A stretch of DNA of 64,000 nucleotides from Candidatus Eiseniibacteriota bacterium (GCA_029262235.1 JAJCZU010000002.1:1170041-1234040), one strand, 5' to 3'. Shown: positions 54,804 to 62,636, numbered from the stretch's first letter. Notes: generated from the sequence alone by a model not told the origin. Made by a program: numbers and translations.

Positions 54804-55424
54804 ATGAAAAAGCATTCGGACTGGTACGGGTCGCCGTTCCGGCCTGCCACGACAAGCACGCTCGCTATGATGACACTCGCCCTGATCGCACCCCTGTCGC
54901 CCTCTGAGGCAGGCACAACGCCGGGGGTGACAGCCGGCTACTTCAAGAACGAAGTGCTGTTTACGGCTACCGCGTTTGCCGGTAACGCAGGAAGTACCGA
55001 CTGGGTGGGATTCCTGGAGTTCGACCTGACGCCGCTTGCGCCCGGACCTCACGATAGCGTCTCACTGTTTCTTGCGGACAAAGGGGGCACCGGCAACACG
55101 GCAACGACCGCTGTTTTTTACTTTTCGGGCGACGGCGTGGAAACGCAGGGCGACCTTACGATTCCGGCGCAATACCTGTTCGACATCACAAGACCGCTTA
55201 GCGGCGAAACCACTGAACACGACGTGACAGATGCCGTCAATGATCTCCTTGCGGCGCAGGCCACACACATCGGGTTCCGATTTCACGGTACGCAGTCGAA
55301 CCGCACGGACGCATTCGGGTTCGAGTATGATAACAACCTGGTCTGGGATGCCACGTCCGTTTCCGTGCCTCTGCCGAGTCGCGAAGTCTCCTCATGGAGC
55401 GGGGTGAAGATTCTCTTCCGCTAG
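54804..55424 (+). CDS. Secreted tagged protein with DNRLRE/CBM-like beta-sandwich
   Basis: A 206-residue secreted protein unrelated in its main domain to the four upstream genes. The signal peptide is about residues 1-38 with a long n-region. The mature part resembles DNRLRE/CBM96-type beta-sandwich domains: 'GFLEFDLTPLAPGPHDSVSL' then 'HDVTDAVNDLLAAQATHIGF'. The protein ends 'SREVSSWSGVKILFR', the same tail as the neighbours. ATG at 54804 follows AAAGGAG, giving a better start than the earlier in-frame codon at 54717. It may bind a carbohydrate, which is inferred only from the fold resemblance. Confidence 0.82.
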   Translation: MKKHSDWYGSPFRPATTSTLAMMTLALIAPLSPSEAGTTPGVTAGYFKNEVLFTATAFAGNAGSTDWVGFLEFDLTPLAPGPHDSVSLFLADKGGTGNTATTAVFYFSGDGVETQGDLTIPAQYLFDITRPLSGETTEHDVTDAVNDLLAAQATHIGFRFHGTQSNRTDAFGFEYDNNLVWDATSVSVPLPSREVSSWSGVKILFR

Positions 55425-55443
55425 AATCTCTTTCCCCTGTCGA

Positions 55444-55599
55444 TTGATTTTCGAATCCGATCTGTCGAATCTGGCACCGGGCCCGCATGCGAACGTAACG
55501 CCGCACTTCTACGACGGCGGCGGCACGAACTCGGCGACGACTTCGATCTACTACTACACAGCGGACGGCATCGGCACGCAGTCTTTCAATAGCGCGTGA
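55444..55599 (+). pseudogene. Fragment of a second copy of the DNRLRE-like gene
   Basis: An open stretch of 51 codons reads 'FESDLSNLAPGPHANVTP' then 'GGGTNSATTSIYYYTADGIG', aligned with 'FLEFDLTPLAPGPHDSVS' and 'GGTGNTATTAVFYFSGDGVE' of the gene just upstream. It has no start, signal peptide or C-terminal tail and ends in TGA. It is a degraded tandem duplicate within the 274-base gap before the sigma factor gene. Confidence 0.82.
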
Positions 55600-55698
55600 C
55601 GCCCGGTACGAGGCCCTCGTAGCGTAAGAGACGCGATCCGGCTGCTGACATGATATGGTAATGGTTGCTCCTCGAGCCAGAAATGGGGCGCCGCTGCC

Positions 55699-56265
55699 AT
55701 GCAAGACACACCCGCAACCATCACGCGCCTTCTTCTCGACTGGCGCGCCGGCAGCGAGCAGGCCCTGGACGAACTCGTGCCACTGGTTTATGCGGAGCTC
55801 AAGGGGATTGCCGCTCACCTCATGATCAGAGAGAGCGGGAGTCACACCTTGCAATCGACGGCGCTTCTTCACGAAGCGTATGGCCGTCTGGTTTCGTCGG
55901 ACATCGCCTGGCAGGATCGCACGCATTTCTTCGCGGTGGCGGCGCGCACCATGCGCCGGGTGCTGACCGACCATGCGCGGGCGAAGGGACGGATTCGGCG
56001 CGGGGGAGAGTGGAAGCGCGAGCTCCTGCACGAGAACATTCCGGTGCCGTCGCCGCTCGCATCACCGGAGGTGCTGCTTGCCCTCGACGACGCTCTCCAG
56101 AAACTGCAGATTCATGACGAAAGGAAAGCGCAGGCGGTGGAACTGCACTACTTCGGTGGCATGAACTGGGACGAGATCGCCGAAGTGCTGCAGGTCTCGC
56201 GATCAACCGTAGCCCGCGAGATTCGTTTCGCCAAAGCCTGGCTCCTCGGAGAGCTGCAGAAGTGA
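55699..56265 (+). CDS. ECF sigma factor (ECF43/TIGR02999-like)
   Basis: A 188-residue sigma factor with region 2 in 'LVYAELKGIAAHLMIRESGS' and 'LQSTALLHEAYGRLV', a middle 'DRTHFFAVAARTMRRVLTDH', and region 4 with the helix-turn-helix 'NWDEIAEVLQVSRSTVAREI' (about 155-174). The 'H-F-x-A-x-A-A-x-x-M-R' signature is characteristic of the ECF43 group. No anti-sigma factor is encoded; in this group the partner is a Ser/Thr kinase, and one follows directly with a GTGA overlap. ATG at 55699 begins the family-like N-terminus. Confidence 0.92.
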   Translation: MQDTPATITRLLLDWRAGSEQALDELVPLVYAELKGIAAHLMIRESGSHTLQSTALLHEAYGRLVSSDIAWQDRTHFFAVAARTMRRVLTDHARAKGRIRRGGEWKRELLHENIPVPSPLASPEVLLALDDALQKLQIHDERKAQAVELHYFGGMNWDEIAEVLQVSRSTVAREIRFAKAWLLGELQK

Positions 56266-58751
56266 CCGCCCACGATCCCACCCGCTGGCGCCGCATGCAG
56301 GAAATCTTCGAAGCCGCACTGGCGCTTTCAGGGCCCGCGCGCGATTCGTACATCGACAAAGAGTGCGCAGGCGCCGCGGGACTCGCCGAAGAAGTGCGCG
56401 CCCTCATTCGTAACAGCGAAAGCGCAGGCTCGTTCCTCGACAACGGGCTTCCGAACGTCGCCGATTCGTTCCCGGCGCTCCAGCTGCTTCAGCCGGGCGA
56501 AAGACTCGGCCCCTACCAAGTACTGAAGGAGATCGGCCGGGGTGGAATGGGCGCCGTTTATCTCGCCGTTCGCGCGGACAACGAATACAAACGCAACGTC
56601 GCGATCAAGGTGATGCGCGTCGAGTCGAGCGCAGGCGATCCGACCCGGCGATTTCGCGCCGAGCGCCAGATCCTGGCCACGCTTGATCACCCCCATATCG
56701 CCGGCTTGATCGACGGCGGCACAACCGCAAGTGGCCTCCCGTATCTCGTCATGGAATTCGTGGAAGGGGAGGCGCTCGATACGTACTGCGCGAAGAACGA
56801 ACTCACTCTCGTCGACCGGCTCGCGCTCTTCACACTGATCTGCGACGCCGTTTCTCACGCGCATCGCAAGCTGATCATCCATCGGGATCTGAAGCCCGGC
56901 AACATTCTCGTTACGAAAGCAGGCACACCGAAGCTTCTCGACTTCGGGATCGCGAAGCTGCTCGACACGGAGATGACGCCGTTCACGCTCGCCGTAACCG
57001 GAACGGGCGCGCGCCTTCTGACCCCCGAGTACGCGAGCCCCGAGCAGGTGCGCAACGACCCTGTCACAACGGTCAGCGATGTGTACGCCCTCGGCGTCGT
57101 GCTCTACGAACTCGTGGCCGGCCGGAAGCCGTATGAGCTCGCTTCGAAGAGCGCGGCGGATATCGAGCGCACCGTGTGCGAAACGGAACCGGTGGCGCCA
57201 AGCATCGCCGCCGCGAACACGTCATTCAAAAAGGGAATCACCGGCGACCTCGACACGATCACCATGACCGCACTCCGCAAGGAACCCGACCGCAGATACT
57301 CTTCCGTCGATGCGCTTGCACAAGACGTGCGGAACCATATCCGGGGGCGCCCGATCACGGCGCATCCGGATACGCTCGGTTATCGCATGGGGAAGTTCGT
57401 GCGGCGCAATGTCGGCGCCGTAATCGCCGGGACCATCGTCATCACGGCCCTCGCCGCGAGTTCCATCGCCATGACCGCGCTCTATCTGCGAGCCGAGTCC
57501 GCGCGCGAGCACGAACAGGTGGCGCGCATGGAAGCGGAGACCCAGCGAGAAACGGCCGAGACCATCAGTCAGTTCCTGCGCGAGATGCTGACACAGGCGA
57601 GTCCGCGTGAAACGCAGTCGGCCGACCAGATTCCGATTCGCGACGTGCTCGACCAGGCCGCGGATCGCATCGAAACGGACCTTGCGGAGCACCCCGCTCT
57701 TGCCGCGGAACTCTACGTGACGATAGGCGCCGTGTATCGCGACCTCGGGCTCTTCACGGACGCGATCGAGAATCATGCTGCCGCGGCCGATCTCGTGCGT
57801 GCGCTGCCATCGCCTGAACCCCGACAGCTTGCCGAGAGCCAGATCGAACTCGGCCTTTCATACTTTCGAAACGGCGAATACGAACCTGCGGAAGAGGCCG
57901 CGCGCGCAAGCTATGCAATCGTTTCCGCAATCGATCCGACGCCCCTCTGGTCGCACCGGATCTCGCGCGAACTGAGCCGGATCCTGGCCGATGTCGGCAA
58001 GCTTGACGAAGCCGAGGCGCTCGCCACTGAAACCGTTGCCTTGCTGCGCAGCCGCCCCGACGCTTCCCCGGATGATCTCGCCTGGGCGCTCGACGCCCTC
58101 GGAACCGCGCTCTTTCGCCTGGAGAAGTTCGAGGAAGCCGAGATTCCATTGCGCGAAGCCCTGGCTCTGTCGCGCGAAGTGCACGGCCCCGCTTCGCCCG
58201 GCTACGCCCACATGCTGAACACGCATGCCATCATTCTGACGCGTACCGATCAGCACAAACAGGCGGCCGCCGAACTCGAGGAAGCGCTCACGATCCTCCA
58301 GTCCATCTATGAGGAAGGACACATGGAGCGCCTGACCGCCGAGTCGAATCTCGCCGACGCCCTTCTTCACGACACGCAGTATGCGAAGGCCGAAAAGTAC
58401 TATCAGAACGTGCTCGCGACCCTCGCCCGGCAGTACGGGGCCGACCATCCCGCCGTCGCCACGATCGCCAACAACCTGGGCCGCTGCTACGAGCATCAGG
58501 AGCGTTACGACGATGCGATCCCGCAGTATGAGCGGGCGCTCGGCATGTACCGCAGCATCCTGGGGGAGGAGCATGCCTACGTCGCTCTCGTCGAGCTGAA
58601 CCTGGCGCGCGTTCTGCGAGGGGCCGGCGATCGGGCCGGCGCACTGCAGCACGCCGGAACCGGCCTCGCAATCCGACGCGAGCTTTACGACGAGGACTCA
58701 CCGCAGGTCGCGGAGGCGGTGGCGCTCCTGGACGAGTTGCAGGTGGATTGA
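56262..58751 (+). CDS. Membrane Ser/Thr protein kinase with TPR sensor domain
   Basis: An 829-residue PknB-type kinase. The glycine loop is 'IGRGGMGAVYLAV' (91-103), catalytic lysine K116, 'HRDLKPGN' with D209, and 'DFG' at 227-229. One membrane helix (about 384-408) separates the kinase from a C-terminal TPR region (about 480-825) placed outside the cytoplasm. GTG at 56262 overlaps the sigma factor stop, so the two form a signalling pair; the kinase would phosphorylate and activate the ECF factor, as known for related pairs. All catalytic residues are present. The regulated genes may include the neighbouring secreted proteins, which is inference. Confidence 0.93.
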   Translation: MTAHDPTRWRRMQEIFEAALALSGPARDSYIDKECAGAAGLAEEVRALIRNSESAGSFLDNGLPNVADSFPALQLLQPGERLGPYQVLKEIGRGGMGAVYLAVRADNEYKRNVAIKVMRVESSAGDPTRRFRAERQILATLDHPHIAGLIDGGTTASGLPYLVMEFVEGEALDTYCAKNELTLVDRLALFTLICDAVSHAHRKLIIHRDLKPGNILVTKAGTPKLLDFGIAKLLDTEMTPFTLAVTGTGARLLTPEYASPEQVRNDPVTTVSDVYALGVVLYELVAGRKPYELASKSAADIERTVCETEPVAPSIAAANTSFKKGITGDLDTITMTALRKEPDRRYSSVDALAQDVRNHIRGRPITAHPDTLGYRMGKFVRRNVGAVIAGTIVITALAASSIAMTALYLRAESAREHEQVARMEAETQRETAETISQFLREMLTQASPRETQSADQIPIRDVLDQAADRIETDLAEHPALAAELYVTIGAVYRDLGLFTDAIENHAAAADLVRALPSPEPRQLAESQIELGLSYFRNGEYEPAEEAARASYAIVSAIDPTPLWSHRISRELSRILADVGKLDEAEALATETVALLRSRPDASPDDLAWALDALGTALFRLEKFEEAEIPLREALALSREVHGPASPGYAHMLNTHAIILTRTDQHKQAAAELEEALTILQSIYEEGHMERLTAESNLADALLHDTQYAKAEKYYQNVLATLARQYGADHPAVATIANNLGRCYEHQERYDDAIPQYERALGMYRSILGEEHAYVALVELNLARVLRGAGDRAGALQHAGTGLAIRRELYDEDSPQVAEAVALLDELQVD

Positions 58752-58810
58752 GCGATTCGGCGGTGCCTTCCGCCCGTCGCATGCAGACGGGGGCGAGGCC
58801 GTTCTGCTGC

Positions 58811-58838
58811 TTGACCGAGCAGACTGTCCGTGTATCAT
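58811..58838 (+). promoter_or_regulatory. Sigma-70-type promoter for the LamG-like gene
   Basis: TTGACC (58811-58816), 16 bases, TATCAT (58833-58838). The -10 box covers the first ATG of the frame at 58837, so translation from there is unlikely and the start is taken as 58924. The boxes match those upstream of the tRNA cluster. Confidence 0.58.
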
Positions 58839-58923
58839 GAGGCTACCCCAGCTGACCACAATGGCTCTCCAGGCCGCAATGCACAGTGTGCAAAAGAAAC
58901 TTCAGCGACTTCGGAGGAGCACA

Positions 58924-60054
58924 ATGCGTACGTTGATCCCGCTCGTTCTTATCAATCTATTCGCGTGTCAGAGCGCCTTTTCGCAGGAAATGATTCAGGG
59001 GAATATCGACCAGGGCGAGATTGTTCCACTGGATACGACATTCTGGGATATCAGCGCCCAGGCCCATGTCTTCGAGCGCTATGAGGGGAAGGACGCGATC
59101 TACATTCAGGAGGGCTTCGCAACACTGAAAGAAACGAAGTTCCTGAACGGTACGATCGAGTTTGATGTTTACCTGACCGAGCGCCAGGCGTTTCCCGGTG
59201 TTCGTTTTCGTGCCGATGACGGCGGCAACATGGAATCGTTCTATCTGAGGCCGCACCTGTCGGGCAAGCCGGACGGGAATCAGGCTGTCCCGGTCATCAA
59301 CGGAATCTCCGCGTGGCAACTCTATTTCGGCCCCGCGTACTCTTTCGCGTACGAGTATCAATTCGACGGCTGGACTCACGTAAAACTCGTGATCCACGAC
59401 AGACGTGCCCAGGTCTATCTCGACTACTCGGAAACACCACACTTGTCGTGGAATCTGAAGCATGCGCCGCGCGAAGGACTCGTAGCCATAGGCGGCAGCT
59501 TTGCTCCCATGCACTATGCCGATTTCAGGATCGACACGAATTCCATGGAGATCATCGACTTCCATGTGGTCGAAACTGAACCTGTGGAAGGCGCCATTTC
59601 CGAATGGGAGATTTCCAGCAAGTTCGAAGAAGCGCTCCTGTCCAATCCCGAGAAGATAGAGGGCCTGATCGACACGGTTCATTGGAAAGGCAAAATCCGG
59701 ATCGAAGAGAACAGTGCCGCCAATGTCTCCTGGGTTGCCACACGTTACGGAACACCGGGCAACACCGTGTTCGCGCGCCTCCGAGTCGAGTCGGATCGAG
59801 ACCAGCTGAAACTGTTCGAGTTCGGTTACAGCGATCGGGTCGTGGCGATCGTGAATGGCAGGGCCATTTACAAGGGGAACAACAAATGGCGAACCCGTGA
59901 TTATCGTTATCTCGGGACCATCGGCCTCTTCGACGCCATCTACGTTCCCCTCGTGAAGGGGGAGAACACGATTCTGCTGGCGGTCTCTGAAGACTTCGGC
60001 GGCTGGGGCGTCATGGGAAGATTTGAGAACCAGGACGGGCTGCAGCTCAGGTAG
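58924..60054 (+). CDS. Secreted LamG/concanavalin-like protein without the C-terminal tail
   Basis: A 376-residue secreted protein with signal peptide (1-20, cleavage near 'AFS'). A jelly-roll-like domain (about 45-195) contains 'FDVYLTERQAFPGVRFRAD', 'DGWTHVKLVIHDRRAQVYLD' and 'YADFRID', typical of the DUF1080/LamG fold. A second beta-rich region (about 215-376) includes 'TVFARLRVESDRDQLKLF'. It ends 'NQDGLQLR' and lacks the S-W-x-x-V-K-x-x-F-R tail, so the tail is not universal for secreted proteins here. ATG at 58924 follows GGAGG. The role is unknown; carbohydrate binding is possible. Confidence 0.8.
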   Translation: MRTLIPLVLINLFACQSAFSQEMIQGNIDQGEIVPLDTTFWDISAQAHVFERYEGKDAIYIQEGFATLKETKFLNGTIEFDVYLTERQAFPGVRFRADDGGNMESFYLRPHLSGKPDGNQAVPVINGISAWQLYFGPAYSFAYEYQFDGWTHVKLVIHDRRAQVYLDYSETPHLSWNLKHAPREGLVAIGGSFAPMHYADFRIDTNSMEIIDFHVVETEPVEGAISEWEISSKFEEALLSNPEKIEGLIDTVHWKGKIRIEENSAANVSWVATRYGTPGNTVFARLRVESDRDQLKLFEFGYSDRVVAIVNGRAIYKGNNKWRTRDYRYLGTIGLFDAIYVPLVKGENTILLAVSEDFGGWGVMGRFENQDGLQLR

Positions 60055-60163
60055 CGCCCCGGACGAGCAGGAAGCGGAGCAGACGTTGTCTTTGAAGAAG
60101 ACTTTCGCGTAAACTCCTGGCACGTCGGATACAGAGACGAGTCCAACCTCGTAAGTCGTTGAT

Positions 60164-60201
60164 GCGGGAATAGCTCAGTTGGTAGAGCATCAGCTTCCCA
60201 A
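60164..60201 (+). pseudogene. 5' half of tRNA-Gly (CCC), cut in the anticodon loop
   Basis: GCGGGAA, D-arm GCTCAGTTGGTAGAGC, anticodon 5' stem TCAGC and the loop TTCCCAA with anticodon CCC are intact and parallel the tRNA-Gly at 41048. After 60201 the expected GCTGA stem, T-arm and acceptor are absent. I found no matching 3' half downstream in the window. The break coincides with the change to AT-richer sequence. Confidence 0.85.
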
Positions 60202-60697
60202 CGGAAAATAGGCACTTTTGCCCCGACCACTTAAGGTGTGTCACTGCAATGCAATAGAATTTACCCCAGGGGTTTACTCTCCTGGGGTAAATCATTTTCT
60301 AGGAATGAATATGAAAGGAAATGAGGGGTTTGACACCCGATCTTGTAGCAGTTTCTGTAGCAGTTTTTCGATGCACTAAACAGGCTGATGCTCTTCATGA
60401 GTTAAGTGATGTGTTTTCAATACCGGGAATTAGGGCATCAGCAAAGTCGGCTACACGGTGTCCGTCCTGGCCGCTCCCAGACTGGGTGGAAGTGGGCAGT
60501 TGCTCAGGAATCTGCTACATAATCGAAAACAGGAGAAATCTCCTCTCAGAGCGATTCTAAGACCTTCACTTTTCCAGGGTAACTCAACCTACAGAGAATC
60601 AGAGATCTCCTCTCCTGGAGGCTCTCCGCAAGCCTGAGAAGCACCACTTGTGGCATAATGGAATTCAACTCGATCAACCACAACCTGGAGGTACAAC
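60202..60697 (+). other. Start of AT-richer island, no confident gene
   Basis: These 496 bases follow the cut tRNA. They hold a perfect 12-bp hairpin (60259-60292), a near-direct repeat GTAGCAGTTT (around 60343-60368), and a repeated ATCTCCTCTC (near 60536 and 60605). A 79-codon open frame at 60321-60560 has no ribosome-binding site, no recognisable domain and odd composition, so I leave it uncalled. Base use from here to 63731 is visibly lower in GC, with many AGA/AGG codons that are rare elsewhere. Confidence 0.6.
60259..60292. terminator. Perfect 12-bp hairpin (terminator-like)
   Basis: ATTTACCCCAGG (60259-60270) and CCTGGGGTAAAT (60281-60292) are exact inverted repeats around a 10-base loop, followed by CATTTTCT. 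It lies 58 bases beyond the cut tRNA and may be a terminator or part of an element end. The T-tract is short, so intrinsic termination is uncertain. Confidence 0.5.
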
Positions 60698-61744
60698 GTG
60701 AGACGCTTCCCCTATTCAGCAGTGGTGTTGGCACTCGCAGTTTCTATCGCTTCCCCAGTATCAGCTGGGGATGATCCGATGTTCCAGTTCACATTCTTGG
60801 CTGGAACACTTCCTGACACACTCTACGCTGCTGACAGCCCATTCATGGCACTTTCCACCATCAACTCTGGAGACACTCTGGTGATCGAAGCGGGTGTAGA
60901 GATCCAGTTCACTACGGGAACAAGTTTGATCGTGAACTCAGGAACGGAACTCTTCAGTAGCGAAGGAACTTCGTCGAACCTAGTTGAACTCAAAGATGCC
61001 GGGCAGGGCCAATGGGGAGGCGTTCTCCTGAGAGGATCGTCGGGTGCAGCCCCATTCAAGATTAGGGAAATAGAATATACAACGGCTACAGGGGCTTCAT
61101 CCGGTATCACCATAGAGTCGCAGCAGAATATGGTGAACACTACGTATGCGTTACGAAACTTCGAATCTTTCGGAAACACGCATGGTCTGACTCTGAGCAC
61201 ATCAGGCTCAGCGGTTGGATCACACATTGCGGTGGAATTCACAGATTGTACGTTTTCTAACAATACTGATCACGGCGTGAAAGCTGATTTCGGCGGGAAC
61301 TACCTCAGTACACGCTATGACAACTGCTACTTCGAGAACAACGGCGACTGCGGTCTCTTCATGAATTCAACCTGCACAACATGGGAGGTGTCTAACTCCG
61401 TCGTATCTGGGAATGATATCGGATTTAGGGTTCTGGCTGCTGATTCGGTGGTGGTAGTCAACTGGAACGTAATACAAAACAATGTCACCTATGACGTAGA
61501 AACAACCACCAACGTATCGACTTTCACGAGTCATAATTTCAATTTCAACTCATGGAGTTCTGGAACGACAGCAGAGATGCTCAGTCTGGGAACCTTTGCG
61601 GACATCACCAGCATCTACGACTGGTGGGAGAACTCAAGCTACAGCGTCATTGACTACTCAGGCTACTCAGGTGGTCCCACAGGTGTAGCTGAAGGTCGAT
61701 TTGAGGAGAGCACCTGGACCGACGTTAAGGAAATGTTCAGATAA
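60698..61744 (+). CDS. Secreted tagged beta-helix protein
   Basis: A 348-residue secreted protein: signal peptide 1-23 ('VSA' then 'GDDPMF'), then a right-handed parallel beta-helix pattern with short hydrophobic/Asn-rich rungs such as 'FTDCTFSNNTDHGVKADF' and 'YDNCYFENNGDCGLFMNS'. It ends 'RFEESTWTDVKEMFR', the same tail as proteins at 52231-55424 although composition and family differ. The N-terminal 'VIEAGVEIQFTTGTSLIVNS' is typical of beta-helix caps. GTG at 60698 follows CTGGAGG. A polysaccharide-binding or lyase-like role is possible; no catalytic residues are assignable. Arg codons are largely AGA/AGG or mixed, unlike the GC-rich neighbours. Confidence 0.85.
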   Translation: MRRFPYSAVVLALAVSIASPVSAGDDPMFQFTFLAGTLPDTLYAADSPFMALSTINSGDTLVIEAGVEIQFTTGTSLIVNSGTELFSSEGTSSNLVELKDAGQGQWGGVLLRGSSGAAPFKIREIEYTTATGASSGITIESQQNMVNTTYALRNFESFGNTHGLTLSTSGSAVGSHIAVEFTDCTFSNNTDHGVKADFGGNYLSTRYDNCYFENNGDCGLFMNSTCTTWEVSNSVVSGNDIGFRVLAADSVVVVNWNVIQNNVTYDVETTTNVSTFTSHNFNFNSWSSGTTAEMLSLGTFADITSIYDWWENSSYSVIDYSGYSGGPTGVAEGRFEESTWTDVKEMFR

Positions 61745-61759
61745 CAGAGGAGACCAACA

Positions 61760-62041
61760 ATGAAACGCTTCTTCTACGCATCCATGGGAATTCTGGCACT
61801 GGCAATCAGCTTCCATCTGGGAGCAAGCACGGTGAAGGCTTCTGGCTCCACGCAAACAGTGGCGGCCTTTGGTTTGTACGTGTACGACCAGTCCAGTCAT
61901 GTGGCGGTCACACCAGACGGAGATCTGTATACTTCTAATGGTGCCGGTGAGTATCCTTATGTCTTCCAGGGCAACATCTTTGGTGGCACTACCAAGACCG
62001 AAGATGCCAGCTGGGGTGAAGTCAAAGAAATGTTCAGATAA
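61760..62041 (+). CDS. Small secreted tagged protein
   Basis: A 93-residue protein with a signal peptide (1-27, cleavage near 'VKA'), about 50 residues with no recognised domain ('VAAFGLYVYDQSSHVAV', 'VFQGNIFGGTT'), and the tail 'KTEDASWGEVKEMFR'. It is the smallest tagged protein in the window. ATG at 61760 follows AGAGGAG and lies 15 bases after the beta-helix gene, so the two are probably co-transcribed. The function is unknown. Confidence 0.8.
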   Translation: MKRFFYASMGILALAISFHLGASTVKASGSTQTVAAFGLYVYDQSSHVAVTPDGDLYTSNGAGEYPYVFQGNIFGGTTKTEDASWGEVKEMFR

Positions 62042-62068
62042 GGTCAGAGAACGAGAGGGGAGAGTTCA

Positions 62069-62485
62069 ATGAATGAAGATGTATCCCGATCAATTGAGAG
62101 AATGAACACTCTTACGAGTAGCTTGCAGAGCACAAGGAGCACAGGCGACGAGATATTTAGAAATCTCGTAGAGCCGAACCTTGCGAGTGAGCAGTATGAG
62201 AAGATTGCCAGGATGGTCAAACAATTTGAGATGGATCTTGACGATGAGCACGAAGTAGGCATGAGGCTTGTTACGTTTGGAGAAGCAATCAAGATTCATG
62301 TAGACGATCTTGGATTTTCGAATCCCTGCCTGATGAGATACTACGGATTCTTGGAGGATGGATCGAAAGTGCAGCTGATCCAGCACGTCTCTCAGATCTC
62401 ATTCCTTCTGGTGGCACTCCAGAAGACAGGAGAAAAGCCCAGAAGAATCGGATACAAGCTGAAGAAGGACTTGGAGGAAGAATAG
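62069..62485 (+). CDS. Hypothetical cytoplasmic protein (DUF6173-like)
   Basis: A 138-residue soluble protein. The region 'DDEHEVGMRLVTFGEAIKIH' followed by 'VDDLGFSNPCLMRYYGFLED' and 'QLIQHVSQISFLLVAL' resembles, from memory, proteins called DUF6173, found in many mobile regions; I hold this loosely. There is no signal peptide or membrane helix. ATG follows AGGGGAGAG. No function is assigned. Confidence 0.72.
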   Translation: MNEDVSRSIERMNTLTSSLQSTRSTGDEIFRNLVEPNLASEQYEKIARMVKQFEMDLDDEHEVGMRLVTFGEAIKIHVDDLGFSNPCLMRYYGFLEDGSKVQLIQHVSQISFLLVALQKTGEKPRRIGYKLKKDLEEE

Positions 62486-62636
62486 TTCAGACTGATAGAT
62501 GAATTCGTTTCTTCGGTGCCCACTGTCTGTCTTTTCAGGGAGTGGGCATCCACGTGGAGTGACTTCAAGACAATGTTTAAGTTTCATCTAGCCTCTGAGA
62601 AGCCACTGGTTACAACTTTCATTAGGAGGACTTCAG

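Noticed and set aside
58773-58791. CCCGTC/GACGGG hairpin after the kinase gene as a terminator
   Set aside because: Only six pairs with a 7-base loop and no T-run; common by chance in GC-rich DNA.
60321-60560. 79-codon open frame at the beginning of the AT-rich island
   Set aside because: No ribosome-binding site, signal, domain or coding-like composition; kept as non-coding pending a homologue.
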